This document shows positions 6,763 through 15,383 of a stretch of DNA of 64,000 nt, piece after piece. Origin of the DNA: Lachnospiraceae bacterium UBA3310 (GTDB taxonomy: Bacteria; Bacillota; Clostridia; Lachnospirales; Lachnospiraceae); assembly GCA_002361355.1 (NCBI GenBank), contig DESQ01000029.1:1-64000 (forward strand). Direction: 5' to 3'. The notes under the pieces are model-generated. The model saw only the letters and a program-made list of their open reading frames with translations, was not told the origin of the DNA and made no database searches. How positions within the stretch are numbered: position 1 is the first letter of the stretch; each line of letters starts with the position of its first letter. Made by a program: the position numbers and the translations under genes.

Positions 6763-8936
6763 TACAGTTCCTCCTTGTAATTGATCCATTTAAGTTCCAT
6801 GGGGGCTAAAGAAAGCGTTGCCTTCCTTGCGCCTTCGATATAGAGATCGGTTTCCTTTTGTTCTTTCGTGTTGTTGATCACGGCGAGCATGCCGGTCTTC
6901 TCAAAGACGGCGATCTCTGTCTCCACGTCGGAGACGTAGTATTTTTTCATTTCTTCTTCCCGGTGTGCCGCATAGTAGATGGCGCGCAGCAGGATACGGC
7001 AGTTTTGCGGGGAGTAGGGGAGGCCTGAGAAGTAGACGCTCCTGCCTTTGCCGTATTCGTTTACAACAAGACGGCTGTAGCGTCCGTCCATGTCGAGGAT
7101 CTGGTAATGTTCGCCCTGCGCGTAGATGCGGCTCTTCCCTTCGCCAAAGTCAATTTCGCCGTCCACATCCTCCAGAATAAAGTGTTTCCGGTTCAGTTCG
7201 TTATACTTGTCGGTGCTCAGAGAGAAGCCCAGTTCCCTGTCCACGCCGAGAACGTCGCTCAACTGGAAAAAGCGTCCCTGATACTGGCAGGCGGTGGGCT
7301 CTCCCACGCCGATGAAGCCGCCGCCCTCATCCACGAAACGGCGCAGGGCGCAGACCAGATCGGGGTCTTTCCAGTTCTCGCCGCCGCTGAAAGCGGTGTA
7401 AGCGTCCCCGGCGTTGATGATAACCCGGATTGCGGGATCGATGCCCTGTTTCACCTCCTCAAAGGTGATAAATTCCACGTCAATGGGCATACCGCTCAAA
7501 GCCTCGATCACGCCCACATAGGAGTAGATTTCGCGGTACCAGAGAGCGTGGTGTACCTGATTGGCCATCCAACGGCGCAGATTTCCCCAACTGTTTAACA
7601 CAGCCACTTTGAAAGGCGCCGTATAAGATTTGGAACCCTGCATGTGGGCGTGGATCTGGCGAAACTCCTCCACAACACGACTAATTTGGTCAATAAAGCC
7701 CGGCCATTCGTCCGCCAGCTTCAGATAGCCGCCGTAGCCGATCCGGTCAACGGGAGAGCGCAGGATTGCACGGCGGGCCTTTAGCCAGTTGTCCTTCGCC
7801 TCGCCGATGGGATCGCCGCCCTCGGTAAACACGTCGGGGAAGAAGTAGGGAAGAAGCCGCCCTTCCGTGTACTTCACGCCCTGAATGTCAGAGATCATGC
7901 GCAGGGTGACACCGTCGCCCACGGAGCCGACCACCGCGTCCAGACCGATATTTGCAAAGTATTTGCCGAATGGTTCTGTGCCGATCCAGTGGTCGCCCAG
8001 AAACATCATGGCCTCCTTGCCGTAGCTGTGTACGATATCCACCAGTTCCTTCGCCAGCTTGCTCACTTCGATCTGCTGGAACTCCACAAAGTCAAGAAAC
8101 TCTTTGGAAGGCCTGCGGAAGATGGAGTTGTGGTAGCCTTCGTCAACGATATATTCCGGTCGGAAAGGATAGCCCGCCCACTTTTCAAACTGTTCCAGAA
8201 TATAGGGGCTGACGCTTGCGCTGTAGCCGAACCACTCCACATACTTTTCCCGTTTCTGATCGTCAAAGGTCAGGGTAAACTGATGGAAAAAGGTGGTGAA
8301 GCGCACCACGTCCACCCGCGGATTTTCCTCGCACCAGCGTTTTAATTTTTCCTTCACATAGGCCTGCGTTTTTGGCTGGCGTACGTCGAAAGTGAGCTGG
8401 TGTGGCGCGTCCTTCCAGTCGTTGGTGATAAAGTTGTACATGTGCACGGGATCCCAGATCAGGAAGGCAAGAAAACTCACCGTGTACTGGTGGTAGGGAA
8501 CGGTGTCGATCACCACCTCGCCGGCGGCCTCGTCGTAATACCAGTGATCCGTGGAAACGATCTCTCCCGTGGTTCTGTCGATGACTTCCCACCAGCGTTT
8601 CGGGTCGTCGAGGGTGTTTACTTTTAACTGCTGCGTGTGGAAACCTTTCATCAGGCGGATCCGCAGACTTGTATCCCTTGCGGTCACCCGGTCGCTGATC
8701 AGATATTCCTGCTGGATTTCATCGGGATTTGCCTCGGCCCAGGCGTTGTCCTTTCTGGTGGTGTAGTAGGTGGCGTAGATTTTGGCATCCTGGGATAAGA
8801 GTTCTTCCGGCATATCCGTGCCGTCACAGTCCCGCAGGGCGTCCGCGCCAAGGAGATCTTTAAGCCGTATGGTCTCCTCCACCATATCTACGTCTGTGGG
8901 CAGAGTCAGCCGCCCGGTCATCGTTTCTTTTTGCAT
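6762..8936 (-). CDS. lnpA: 1,3-beta-galactosyl-N-acetylhexosamine phosphorylase (GH112)
   Basis: Cytoplasmic phosphorylase that splits lacto-N-biose I or galacto-N-biose with phosphate, giving galactose 1-phosphate and GlcNAc or GalNAc. The product is 724 aa, normal for GH112. It contains MMFLGDHWIGTEPFG, with Asp315 at the place of the general acid Asp313 described for the Bifidobacterium enzyme. Pro163, Val164 and Asn168 (WDPVHMYNF) fall at the matching acetamide-pocket positions, favouring N-acetylhexosamine over rhamnose acceptors; those family numbers are from memory. The second ATG (8936) is chosen because AGGAGG lies 7 nt before it; the first (8942) is only 1 nt away. It lies 11 bp after tetR and overlaps nahK. 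Confidence 0.95.
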   Translation of the reverse strand: MQKETMTGRLTLPTDVDMVEETIRLKDLLGADALRDCDGTDMPEELLSQDAKIYATYYTTRKDNAWAEANPDEIQQEYLISDRVTARDTSLRIRLMKGFHTQQLKVNTLDDPKRWWEVIDRTTGEIVSTDHWYYDEAAGEVVIDTVPYHQYTVSFLAFLIWDPVHMYNFITNDWKDAPHQLTFDVRQPKTQAYVKEKLKRWCEENPRVDVVRFTTFFHQFTLTFDDQKREKYVEWFGYSASVSPYILEQFEKWAGYPFRPEYIVDEGYHNSIFRRPSKEFLDFVEFQQIEVSKLAKELVDIVHSYGKEAMMFLGDHWIGTEPFGKYFANIGLDAVVGSVGDGVTLRMISDIQGVKYTEGRLLPYFFPDVFTEGGDPIGEAKDNWLKARRAILRSPVDRIGYGGYLKLADEWPGFIDQISRVVEEFRQIHAHMQGSKSYTAPFKVAVLNSWGNLRRWMANQVHHALWYREIYSYVGVIEALSGMPIDVEFITFEEVKQGIDPAIRVIINAGDAYTAFSGGENWKDPDLVCALRRFVDEGGGFIGVGEPTACQYQGRFFQLSDVLGVDRELGFSLSTDKYNELNRKHFILEDVDGEIDFGEGKSRIYAQGEHYQILDMDGRYSRLVVNEYGKGRSVYFSGLPYSPQNCRILLRAIYYAAHREEEMKKYYVSDVETEIAVFEKTGMLAVINNTKEQKETDLYIEGARKATLSLAPMELKWINYKEEL

Positions 8937-8947
8937 GTCCATACCTC

Positions 8948-9568
8948 CTATTCTGAAAAATTCAGGTAATTGAGAGTTCCTTCGGCAACGCCTGTGCCCT
9001 GTTCAAGCAGGGATATCAGGCCCCGTATGGTGTATTCGCAGTCCTCCGGCGTGGTGGAGAGAAAGGTGTTGTTCAGCTTGACGCCTAGGACAATCAGTAC
9101 AATTTCCGCCAACGCTTCCGGATAGTCAAAGTGGATCTCGCCGGCTTCGATGCCCTGACTGATAATCTTGCCGAGATTCGGTTTTAATTCCGAGATCAGA
9201 TAGTTTAAATATTTCTGATGCAGATAAGCCGATTCCTGCAGGCTGATCGACCGGGTTTTCTCTCCGCCCTGTTTTAAAAAGGCGGCGGCGGAGCTGCGGC
9301 ATGCCTGAAACAGCATCGCCATCCGCGTAAAGGGCGGAATGTCCGTCTGATCGGCAAGATTCTTGGCGGTCTGTAAAGGCGTCTCGTAATTCCGCCGGAT
9401 CAATGCGTCTAAAATCGCGTCCTTTGATGGAAAATAGTAATAGATGCTGCCCTTGCCAATCCCCGCCTGCGCCGCGATATCACTCACGGAAATATTCTGT
9501 ATGCTCCTGTCGGTTAAAAGTTGCTGGAGCGCATCTAAAATTTGTTCGTATTTTTGGGTATTTGCCAT
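8948..9568 (-). CDS. TetR-family transcriptional regulator
   Basis: A 206-aa one-component repressor. The N-terminal helix-turn-helix shows ISVSDIAAQAGIGKGSIYYYF, continuing into KDAILDAL; the C-terminal half is a divergent ligand-binding domain. It is first in an operon with lnpA (11 bp gap) and nahK. Two near-identical palindromes at 9688-9702 and 9731-9745 straddle the promoter of the divergent SCP2/condensation operon and are the likely operators. Its own promoter lies 34 bp away from them, so the main regulated target may be the divergent operon rather than the sugar genes. The ligand is unknown. Confidence 0.92.
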   Translation of the reverse strand: MANTQKYEQILDALQQLLTDRSIQNISVSDIAAQAGIGKGSIYYYFPSKDAILDALIRRNYETPLQTAKNLADQTDIPPFTRMAMLFQACRSSAAAFLKQGGEKTRSISLQESAYLHQKYLNYLISELKPNLGKIISQGIEAGEIHFDYPEALAEIVLIVLGVKLNNTFLSTTPEDCEYTIRGLISLLEQGTGVAEGTLNYLNFSE

Positions 9569-9625
9569 AGAAGTATGCCTTTCCTTGCTGAATCAGTGAT
9601 AAACGTATGTCTTATCTTAGAAGCG

Positions 9626-9654
9626 ATTGTATCATAGATTCAAACCGTGGACAA
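9626..9654 (-). promoter_or_regulatory. Promoter of tetR-lnpA-nahK
   Basis: On the minus strand TTGTCC (9654-9649) and TACAAT (9631-9626) are separated by exactly 17 bp. It fires away from the operator-bearing promoter at 9688. Confidence 0.55.
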
Positions 9655-9687
9655 TTAGCAGTTTCGTAAAAATGTAAAAAGAAAATA

Positions 9688-9702
9688 TTGACCGGCGGTC
9701 GA
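9688..9702. promoter_or_regulatory. TetR operator 1, overlapping a -35 box
   Basis: A 15-bp palindrome, TTGACCG-G-CGGTCGA, with one mismatch between its 7-bp arms. Its first six bases are also the -35 element TTGACC of the promoter driving the SCP2/condensation operon (-10 TATGGT at 9712-9717, 18-bp spacer). A bound repressor would occlude RNA polymerase. Confidence 0.7.
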
Positions 9703-9730
9703 TAGTTGTGATATGGTTAAAGTGTAAAAA

Positions 9731-9745
9731 TCGACCGACGGTCGA
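9731..9745. promoter_or_regulatory. TetR operator 2, just past the transcription start
   Basis: A perfect 15-bp palindrome, TCGACCG-A-CGGTCGA, matching operator 1 at 13 of 15 bases. The centres are 43 bp apart, about four helical turns, allowing dimers on the same DNA face. It would lie roughly at +7 to +22 of the transcript. Confidence 0.7.
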
Positions 9746-9800
9746 AAAAGAAAAAAACAGGTAAAAATAGGGAAAAAGTGGAGGAGGATAAGGGAGAAAA

Positions 9801-10181
9801 ATGACGTACGCAGATTTTTTCTATGACATCAAGGGGCGTTTCATGGGCGCGGATGTGAGCGACATTCATGAGCATCTGGCCTTTGAATTTGACATTGAGG
9901 ACGAGGAGGCGGGCGGCGCCTTCTATGTGGAGGTAAAGGACGGGGTACTCTATGTGGAGCCCTATGAGTATTACGACAGGGATGCCAGATTTATCTGTGC
10001 GCCTGATGTGCTTGTAAAGATTGCCACAGGGGACATGGATCCCGTTTGGGCATTTACAACGCAGAAACTTAAGGTGGAAGGCAATATTGACAAGGCGCTG
10101 CGCTTGAAGGAGATCATCGAGGCGAAGCAGAAGGAGATGAAGGCGGCGAAACGGGAAGAGAAGAAGGCGAAAAAAGAATGA
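9801..10181 (+). CDS. SCP2 sterol-binding-domain-like protein
   Basis: Small cytoplasmic protein (126 aa) with the SCP2/lipid-carrier pattern: an N-terminal helix, a strand-rich centre and the typical segment ATGDMDPVWAFTTQKLKVEG followed by a helix (LRLKEII). The last 20 residues are a Lys/Glu/Ala-rich charged tail. Family members bind hydrophobic ligands such as acyl chains. It follows GGAGGAGG and is the first gene behind a TetR-operated promoter. It overlaps the next gene by 4 bp (ATGA). A role as lipid carrier for the acyl-activation genes downstream is inferred. Confidence 0.85.
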   Translation: MTYADFFYDIKGRFMGADVSDIHEHLAFEFDIEDEEAGGAFYVEVKDGVLYVEPYEYYDRDARFICAPDVLVKIATGDMDPVWAFTTQKLKVEGNIDKALRLKEIIEAKQKEMKAAKREEKKAKKE

Positions 10182-11140
10182 AGAAAAAATCAGGAATCAT
10201 CATGAAAGCAGTCGCGGGCGCGGGGATTCTGGCGGCGGCATGCGGCGGGGAGATTGCTTACTTTTACGGGCGCACCATGAAGCGCGGCCGGGCGAAGACG
10301 GAGAGAACCATCAAGATGGCGGGCACCGACTGGAACCAGTATATGCCCCTGATCGAGGAGCGCAAGGCGGCTATGCTGGCAAGACCTCACAGCGATGTGT
10401 GGCAGACGGCTTTTGACGGCTTAAAGCTCCATGCCACTTATTTCCCGGCACAGGAGCATCAGGGAAAAACGAAAATCGCGATCTGTTTTCATGGCTACAC
10501 CAGTCAGGGAATGTCCGATTATATCGGATTGTCGGATTATTACCAGAAGAGGGGCTTTGCCATGCTTTTGCCGGATGCCCGCGCCCACGGCGCAAGTGAG
10601 GGAGAGTATGTAGGTTTTGGATGCCTTGACAGAAAAGATGCTCTCGTGTGGATCAACTGGGTGACAGAGGAACTGGGTGAGGAAGTGGAGATTCTTCTGC
10701 ACGGCACTTCCATGGGGGCGGCGACCCTCCTTATGCTGAGTGGCCTTCCTCTGCCAAAGCAGGTGAAAGGCATCGTTTCGGACTGCGGTTTCACTTCGCC
10801 AAAGGAAGTGTTTACCCATGTACTGCATTCCATGTACCATCTGCCGGCGTTTCCCGTGATTCCGGGGGCGGATCTGGTGAACCGGCGGCTTGCGGGCTAC
10901 GGGATGGACGAGTGCAATGCAAAACGGGAAGTAGAGAAGGCTACGGTGCCGATTTTATTTATCCACGGAGAGGCGGACACATTCGTGCCCTGCAGTATGT
11001 GCGAGGAAATCTATGAGCACTGCGCTTCGCCCAAACGAAAGCTGATCGTGGCGGGGGCGGCCCACGCGGAGAGTTACTACAAAGATATGGAGAATTATGA
11101 GAAGGCATTGACGGCGTTTATTGAGGAGACGATGGTGTAG
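10178..11140 (+). CDS. Membrane-anchored alpha/beta hydrolase
   Basis: A 320-aa serine hydrolase. An N-terminal hydrophobic segment (residues about 7-28, IIMKAVAGAGILAAACGG) should anchor it or act as an uncleaved signal. The core shows the oxyanion region CFHGYTSQG, nucleophile elbow HGTSMGA, acidic residue in HGEADTFVP and catalytic His in GAAHAESY, so the triad is complete. It resembles the lysophospholipase/acyl-thioesterase-like hydrolases common in Clostridia. Start overlaps the SCP2 gene. In this operon it may release or edit an acyl group; the substrate is not known. Confidence 0.9.
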   Translation: MKKKSGIIMKAVAGAGILAAACGGEIAYFYGRTMKRGRAKTERTIKMAGTDWNQYMPLIEERKAAMLARPHSDVWQTAFDGLKLHATYFPAQEHQGKTKIAICFHGYTSQGMSDYIGLSDYYQKRGFAMLLPDARAHGASEGEYVGFGCLDRKDALVWINWVTEELGEEVEILLHGTSMGAATLLMLSGLPLPKQVKGIVSDCGFTSPKEVFTHVLHSMYHLPAFPVIPGADLVNRRLAGYGMDECNAKREVEKATVPILFIHGEADTFVPCSMCEEIYEHCASPKRKLIVAGAAHAESYYKDMENYEKALTAFIEETMV

Positions 11141-11163
11141 AACGCTTCGGCGGGGAGGTAGAG

Positions 11164-12561
11164 ATGAAAACAAGAAACGGTTACAAGACATATCCGCTTA
11201 CGGTGGCGCAGAAGTTCCATATATATTATATGGATTTCTGCCCAAAGAAGGAGGTTGTCAATATTGGCACCAGCCTGACGATCGAGTATGAACTGGATAT
11301 CGAGGAACTGAGACGGGCGGTCTACAAGGCTTACGAGCGATGCGAATCCATGCGGGTGCGCTTTGCCTACGACAAGAAGGAAGAGCAGTGGTATCAGTAT
11401 CTGGTGGAGAAGGAAGAGCGCGATATTGAATATGTGGACTTCACGGGCAAAACCATGGAGGAGGCGGCCGGGATTATGGAGAGCTGGACAAGAGTGCCCT
11501 TTAAACGGGAGGACAGCCCCATGAACCGGGTGGTGATGATCAAGACGCCGGACGGCTGTCAGGGGCTTTACGTGCTGGGAGACCATATGTTGATGGATGC
11601 CCAGTCCCTGATCTGTTTTTTGCGGGATGTGATCGAGCTTTACTGTAACGCTAAGTTTGAGGGGATTGCATATCCGTTAGAGATGCGCTCCTATATCGAG
11701 CAGCTTGAGAAGGATCTGGCCTATCAGGAGGGAAGCAGGGCGCAGGCCAGGGACAGGGAATATTTTCAGAACCTGATCGGGCAGTCGGAGCCGATTTTTA
11801 ACGGGATCAGGGGGCCGGAACAACTGGAGGAGGCGCGGAAGAAATTCCCTGGAACGCGGGCTGCGTTCTCCGCTACCCCCAATGTGGATTCCGCCCTGGA
11901 TATTTTTCATCTGGAGGAGGAACCGACCCAGAGACTGATGCGTTTTTGCGAGGAACAGCACGTATCCCTGCAGTGTCTGCTGATCATGGGAATCCGCACG
12001 TATCTGCAGAAGATGAATGATAACGACGATGTGTCCATCAACGTGGCTTATGCCAGACGTGCCACGCTGTTGGAAAAGAAATCGGGCGGTACGAGAATCC
12101 ACTCCTTCCCTTTCCGGACAATCCTCTCGAAGGAGCAGACTTTTATGGAAGGCATTCTGGCAATCCGCAACGGACAAAACGAGGTGTTCCGCCATACCAA
12201 TTACAATCCGGTGGAATATTTTGCCTACAGAAGCAAGCTCTACAACACGCCGCAGGGGGCGACTTATGAGCCCATGTCCCTGACGTATCAGCCCATGACA
12301 TTGCGGGAAAAAGGGCTGAATCAGCTTGGGGATATCAGGTACAAGACGAAATGGTATCCCAACGGGGCGACCACGCAGGCCATGTATCTGACGGTGATGC
12401 ACCGTCCCGATGACAACGGGTTGGATTTTAATTTTGAACATCAGGTGGCGGCTGTGAGCAGGGAGACGCTGGAACAGTTCTACTATTATATGTGTAAGAT
12501 CATGTTTAAAGGGACGGAGACCCCGAATTTGAAGATCGGGGATATCATCAAATTGATTTAA
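11164..12561 (+). CDS. Stand-alone condensation-fold acyltransferase
   Basis: A 465-aa protein of the chloramphenicol-acetyltransferase/condensation superfamily, without adenylation or carrier domains fused. The N-terminus YPLTVAQKFHIYY is typical of condensation domains. The HHxxxDG active site appears as GDHMLMDAQS (near residue 140): the catalytic second His and the structural Asp remain, while the first His is Asp and Gly is Ala. A second-half segment around INVAYARRATL fits the latch region. GGGAGGTAG precedes the ATG. Next to a free ACP and an AMP ligase, it probably transfers an acyl or aminoacyl group from the carrier to an acceptor. PapA- or WS/DGAT-like ester formation is another possibility. 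Confidence 0.85.
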   Translation: MKTRNGYKTYPLTVAQKFHIYYMDFCPKKEVVNIGTSLTIEYELDIEELRRAVYKAYERCESMRVRFAYDKKEEQWYQYLVEKEERDIEYVDFTGKTMEEAAGIMESWTRVPFKREDSPMNRVVMIKTPDGCQGLYVLGDHMLMDAQSLICFLRDVIELYCNAKFEGIAYPLEMRSYIEQLEKDLAYQEGSRAQARDREYFQNLIGQSEPIFNGIRGPEQLEEARKKFPGTRAAFSATPNVDSALDIFHLEEEPTQRLMRFCEEQHVSLQCLLIMGIRTYLQKMNDNDDVSINVAYARRATLLEKKSGGTRIHSFPFRTILSKEQTFMEGILAIRNGQNEVFRHTNYNPVEYFAYRSKLYNTPQGATYEPMSLTYQPMTLREKGLNQLGDIRYKTKWYPNGATTQAMYLTVMHRPDDNGLDFNFEHQVAAVSRETLEQFYYYMCKIMFKGTETPNLKIGDIIKLI

Positions 12562-12580
12562 TGAAGGAGGTTGACATAAC

Positions 12581-12808
12581 ATGTTTGATCAATTAGCGGA
12601 AATCATTACAAACTATGTGGAAGTGAAGAAGGAGGATATCAGGCCGGAGTCCCGGTTTATGGAGGATCTGGGCTTTTCCTCTTTTGATTTCATGAGTATG
12701 CTGGGCGAGGTGGAGGACACCTTTGATGTGGAAATTGAGCAGGAGAAGGCCGCAGGCATCCGCACCGTGCAGGAGGCCGTGGATTATCTGACAGAGATTG
12801 CAGGTTAA
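12581..12808 (+). CDS. Acyl carrier protein
   Basis: A 75-aa carrier protein. The phosphopantetheine attachment Ser lies in EDLGFSSFDFMSML (about residue 32), matching the DSL-type motif with Phe-Ser replacing the usual Asp-Ser. A strong AAGGAGG precedes the ATG. It lies 19 bp after the condensation gene and 31 bp before the ligase, so the three probably act together: ligase loads, carrier presents, condensation protein transfers. It is distinct from a housekeeping AcpP because no fatty-acid synthesis genes are adjacent. Confidence 0.92.
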   Translation: MFDQLAEIITNYVEVKKEDIRPESRFMEDLGFSSFDFMSMLGEVEDTFDVEIEQEKAAGIRTVQEAVDYLTEIAG

Positions 12809-12839
12809 AAACACAGCCGCAGCAGAGGGGGATAAAAAA

Positions 12840-14381
12840 ATGAATGAGATGAGCAGTACCATAAGGGAGATCCTGGTCAAGGCATCTGAGGCCTACGGGC
12901 CGATGGACGCGGTTCGCTACAAGATAAAACGGGAAAAGGGCGACGGGAAAAAGGAGACGGCTGTGGAAGCGAAAACTTACAGACAGCTTCAGGAGGACAG
13001 CGAGCGTTTTTCGGCGGTTCTTTCGGAACTCGGCGAGCAGGGTTCTCATGTGGCGATTGTGGGGGACAGCTCCTATCCGTGGATCGTATCTTATTACGGC
13101 ACGGTGAACAGCGGGAGCGTGGCTGTGCCGTTAGACGCAAACCTTCCCGCAGAGGAACTCTGTGAGCTGATCGACCGGTCGGATGCGACGGTGCTTGTGT
13201 ATGACAAGGCGCGGGAGCAGACGGCGGCTCTTTCGGTGGAAAAGTGCCCGAAACTCAAACATAGAATTGCCATAAACGCTGGTGGGGAGCTTCCGGCGGG
13301 GACGGTCGCTTTCGAGACAGTTTTGGCAGGACAGGAGCCGGGCTTTTCCCACAGCCCGAAGCCGGAGGATCTTGCTACCATCATGTTTACTTCCGGCACT
13401 ACGGGAAAGAGTAAGGGGGTAATGCTGACCCACAGGAACCTGGCGGAAAATGCCACGGCGCAGGACATGGGGTTTGCGCCAGGGATGGTACTGCTCACAG
13501 TGCTGCCGATTCACCATGCCTACTGTCTGAGTATGGATATTTTGAAGGGAACTTCCATCGGGGCGGTGATCTGTATCAACGATTCCCTGCTCCGGGTGTT
13601 GAAGAATATCAAGCTCTTTGAGCCGAATATCATCCTTATGGTGCCGCTTATGATTGAAACGTTTGCCAAGAAGCTGGAGGAGACGGACTGGCTTCCGGCA
13701 CCCATCATAAAGGCAAAGGTTTTCGGCAAGCAGCTTCATACCATATGCAGCGGCGGCGCGTATTTAAATCCGGATTACTTAAAGCGGTTTGAAAAATACG
13801 GGATCCGGATTTTGCAGGGCTATGGAATGACGGAGTGCGCGCCTGTCATCAGCAGTAACCTGCCTTCGGAGAGCAAGATTGGTTCTATCGGCAAATGTAT
13901 GCCAAACTGTCAGGTGAAGGTGGTGGACGAGGAACTCTGGGTGAAGGGTACGAGCGTTATGCAGGGGTACTATAAAATGCCGGAGGAGACGGCGGAAACG
14001 CTGGAGGACGGCTGGCTGAAAACGGGAGATCTGGGTTATGTGGACGAGGACGGTTTTCTCTTTCTCACGGGCAGAAAGAAGAATCTGATTATCACGCCAA
14101 ACGGCGAGAATGTCTCTCCGGAGGAACTGGAGAACAAGATTGGCAGCGCCCGTCTTGTGCAGGAAATTCTGGTGAGAGAGAAGGACGGCGTCATAGAGGC
14201 GGAAATTTTTCCGGATATGGAGTATGCGTCTAAGAAAAAGATCAAAGACGTGGAAGCGCAGATCCGGAAGATCGTAGATGACTACAATGACAAAGCGCCC
14301 CTCTATAAACGGGTGACAAGCGTCAAACTGCGAGATACGGAGTTTGAGAAGAATACCACGAAAAAGATTAAGAGATTCTAG
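12840..14381 (+). CDS. AMP-dependent acyl(-ACP) synthetase/ligase
   Basis: A 513-aa ANL-superfamily adenylating enzyme. Core motifs are intact: A3 P-loop TIMFTSGTTGKSKGVMLTH, A5 GYGMTECAP, A7/A8 TGDLGYVDEDGFLFLTGR with KNLIITPNGENVSPEELE, and the C-terminal catalytic Lys region NTTKKIKRF. It should form an acyl-adenylate and pass the acyl group to a thiol. The adjacent free carrier protein suggests acyl-ACP rather than acyl-CoA formation, as in FadD32- or DltA-like systems. The substrate cannot be read from sequence. The ATG at 12840 follows AGAGGGGGA; an upstream TTG lies inside the ACP gene. A terminator follows at 14388. Confidence 0.92.
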   Translation: MNEMSSTIREILVKASEAYGPMDAVRYKIKREKGDGKKETAVEAKTYRQLQEDSERFSAVLSELGEQGSHVAIVGDSSYPWIVSYYGTVNSGSVAVPLDANLPAEELCELIDRSDATVLVYDKAREQTAALSVEKCPKLKHRIAINAGGELPAGTVAFETVLAGQEPGFSHSPKPEDLATIMFTSGTTGKSKGVMLTHRNLAENATAQDMGFAPGMVLLTVLPIHHAYCLSMDILKGTSIGAVICINDSLLRVLKNIKLFEPNIILMVPLMIETFAKKLEETDWLPAPIIKAKVFGKQLHTICSGGAYLNPDYLKRFEKYGIRILQGYGMTECAPVISSNLPSESKIGSIGKCMPNCQVKVVDEELWVKGTSVMQGYYKMPEETAETLEDGWLKTGDLGYVDEDGFLFLTGRKKNLIITPNGENVSPEELENKIGSARLVQEILVREKDGVIEAEIFPDMEYASKKKIKDVEAQIRKIVDDYNDKAPLYKRVTSVKLRDTEFEKNTTKKIKRF

Positions 14382-14387
14382 GACATC

Positions 14388-14429
14388 AAAAGACCGCCCT
14401 CCGCGAAAGTACGCAGAGAGCGGTCTTTT
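14388..14429. terminator. Bidirectional terminator
   Basis: AAAAGACCGC (14388-14397) pairs perfectly with GCGGTCTTTT (14420-14429), with a further partly paired inner stem. A-run and T-run on the two sides allow termination both of the acyl-ligase operon and of the convergent gene ending at 14438. Confidence 0.85.
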
Positions 14430-14437
14430 ATATGGTA

Positions 14438-15166
14438 CTAGATGGTAAAATCAAAATTCTTTCCAGGCATGGGAATGGTGGTCTCTTCCTTTACGTTGTC
14501 CCAGTTGAAGTTCTGAATCTGTTCCAGCAGATCGTCCACGCTGTTTGCGGTGATGGTAGCGCGTTTGCTGTGCTCGTAGTTGTAGCGATCCTGACCTTTG
14601 CCGGTTCGCTCTGCCTCCGCTTCCTTGGCAGCCTCCTTCTTGTCCTCGCGGATTTTATCCACGAATTCCTTTGTGCGCTCGCCCGCCTTTTCAAGTTCCG
14701 CAAAGTAGGATACCTGACCGTCCTTGCCAATGTTTACACCAAGGGTTACGATCTCATCTTCGCGGCCGGTTTCCTTTAATTCTTCCTTCATCTCGCCGAG
14801 CTTGTTGAGAGATTCGTCCAAAAGGGAGAGATTCTGTTTCTTTACCTCGTCGTCATTGGCCATTCGCTCCAACTCTTCGGGATCGATCAGTACGCTGTAG
14901 TCCTTGAAACCCCGGGAGAGATATTCGGAGGCTTCCTCCTCGTTCTCATATTCAGCAACATAGAAGTCAGCGTTGTTATAGGTTTTTTTCAACTCCTGCA
15001 AAAGCGCCTTTGCCTTGTCGCTCAACTGTACGGAGTTGTTAGTTGTTTTCTTTGTACCGTCGGTCTTTTTGTTGTCAGCCTTAGCAGTTTTCCGGCTCTG
15101 TGCGGAATTGGTGAAGAGATTCTTCTGCATGGCGTTATAACTGCCGATACCGTTCATATTGTTCAT
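14438..15166 (-). CDS. DUF6033-like cytoplasmic protein
   Basis: A 242-aa, strongly charged, mostly helical protein without signal peptide or membrane segment. It starts with a Met/Asn-rich stretch (MNNMNGIGSYNAMQKN), a low-complexity Lys/Thr/Asn linker, then VQLSDKAKALLQELKKTY and a body rich in Glu and Lys with likely coiled-coil parts. The pattern resembles the DUF6033 family of Lachnospiraceae, a call made from memory. The ATG follows AAGGAGGGC. It is a single-gene unit convergent with the acyl-ligase operon. Function is unknown. Confidence 0.75.
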   Translation of the reverse strand: MNNMNGIGSYNAMQKNLFTNSAQSRKTAKADNKKTDGTKKTTNNSVQLSDKAKALLQELKKTYNNADFYVAEYENEEEASEYLSRGFKDYSVLIDPEELERMANDDEVKKQNLSLLDESLNKLGEMKEELKETGREDEIVTLGVNIGKDGQVSYFAELEKAGERTKEFVDKIREDKKEAAKEAEAERTGKGQDRYNYEHSKRATITANSVDDLLEQIQNFNWDNVKEETTIPMPGKNFDFTI

Positions 15167-15383
15167 GATATTAGCCCTCCTTAGCTTCTCCTGTTTATGC
15201 TGTAAATCCGTTTACCTGGCGGAAGATTTGCAAAAACCTTCCTTTGTCATATATATCGCCCTGTGGAAGATTTTTCTTAAGAGGGGAGCAGGAAAATAAT
15301 CCTGTTTTTACGATAAAAAAGGGGAATAGAAACATAAAAATACCGCATACTAATCCGAGCAATCAAAAAGCGGAAGGAAAACG

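Noticed and set aside
11677..12582. 301-codon minus-strand open frame
   Set aside because: Antisense to the condensation-fold gene, product lacks domain features and has no credible start region.
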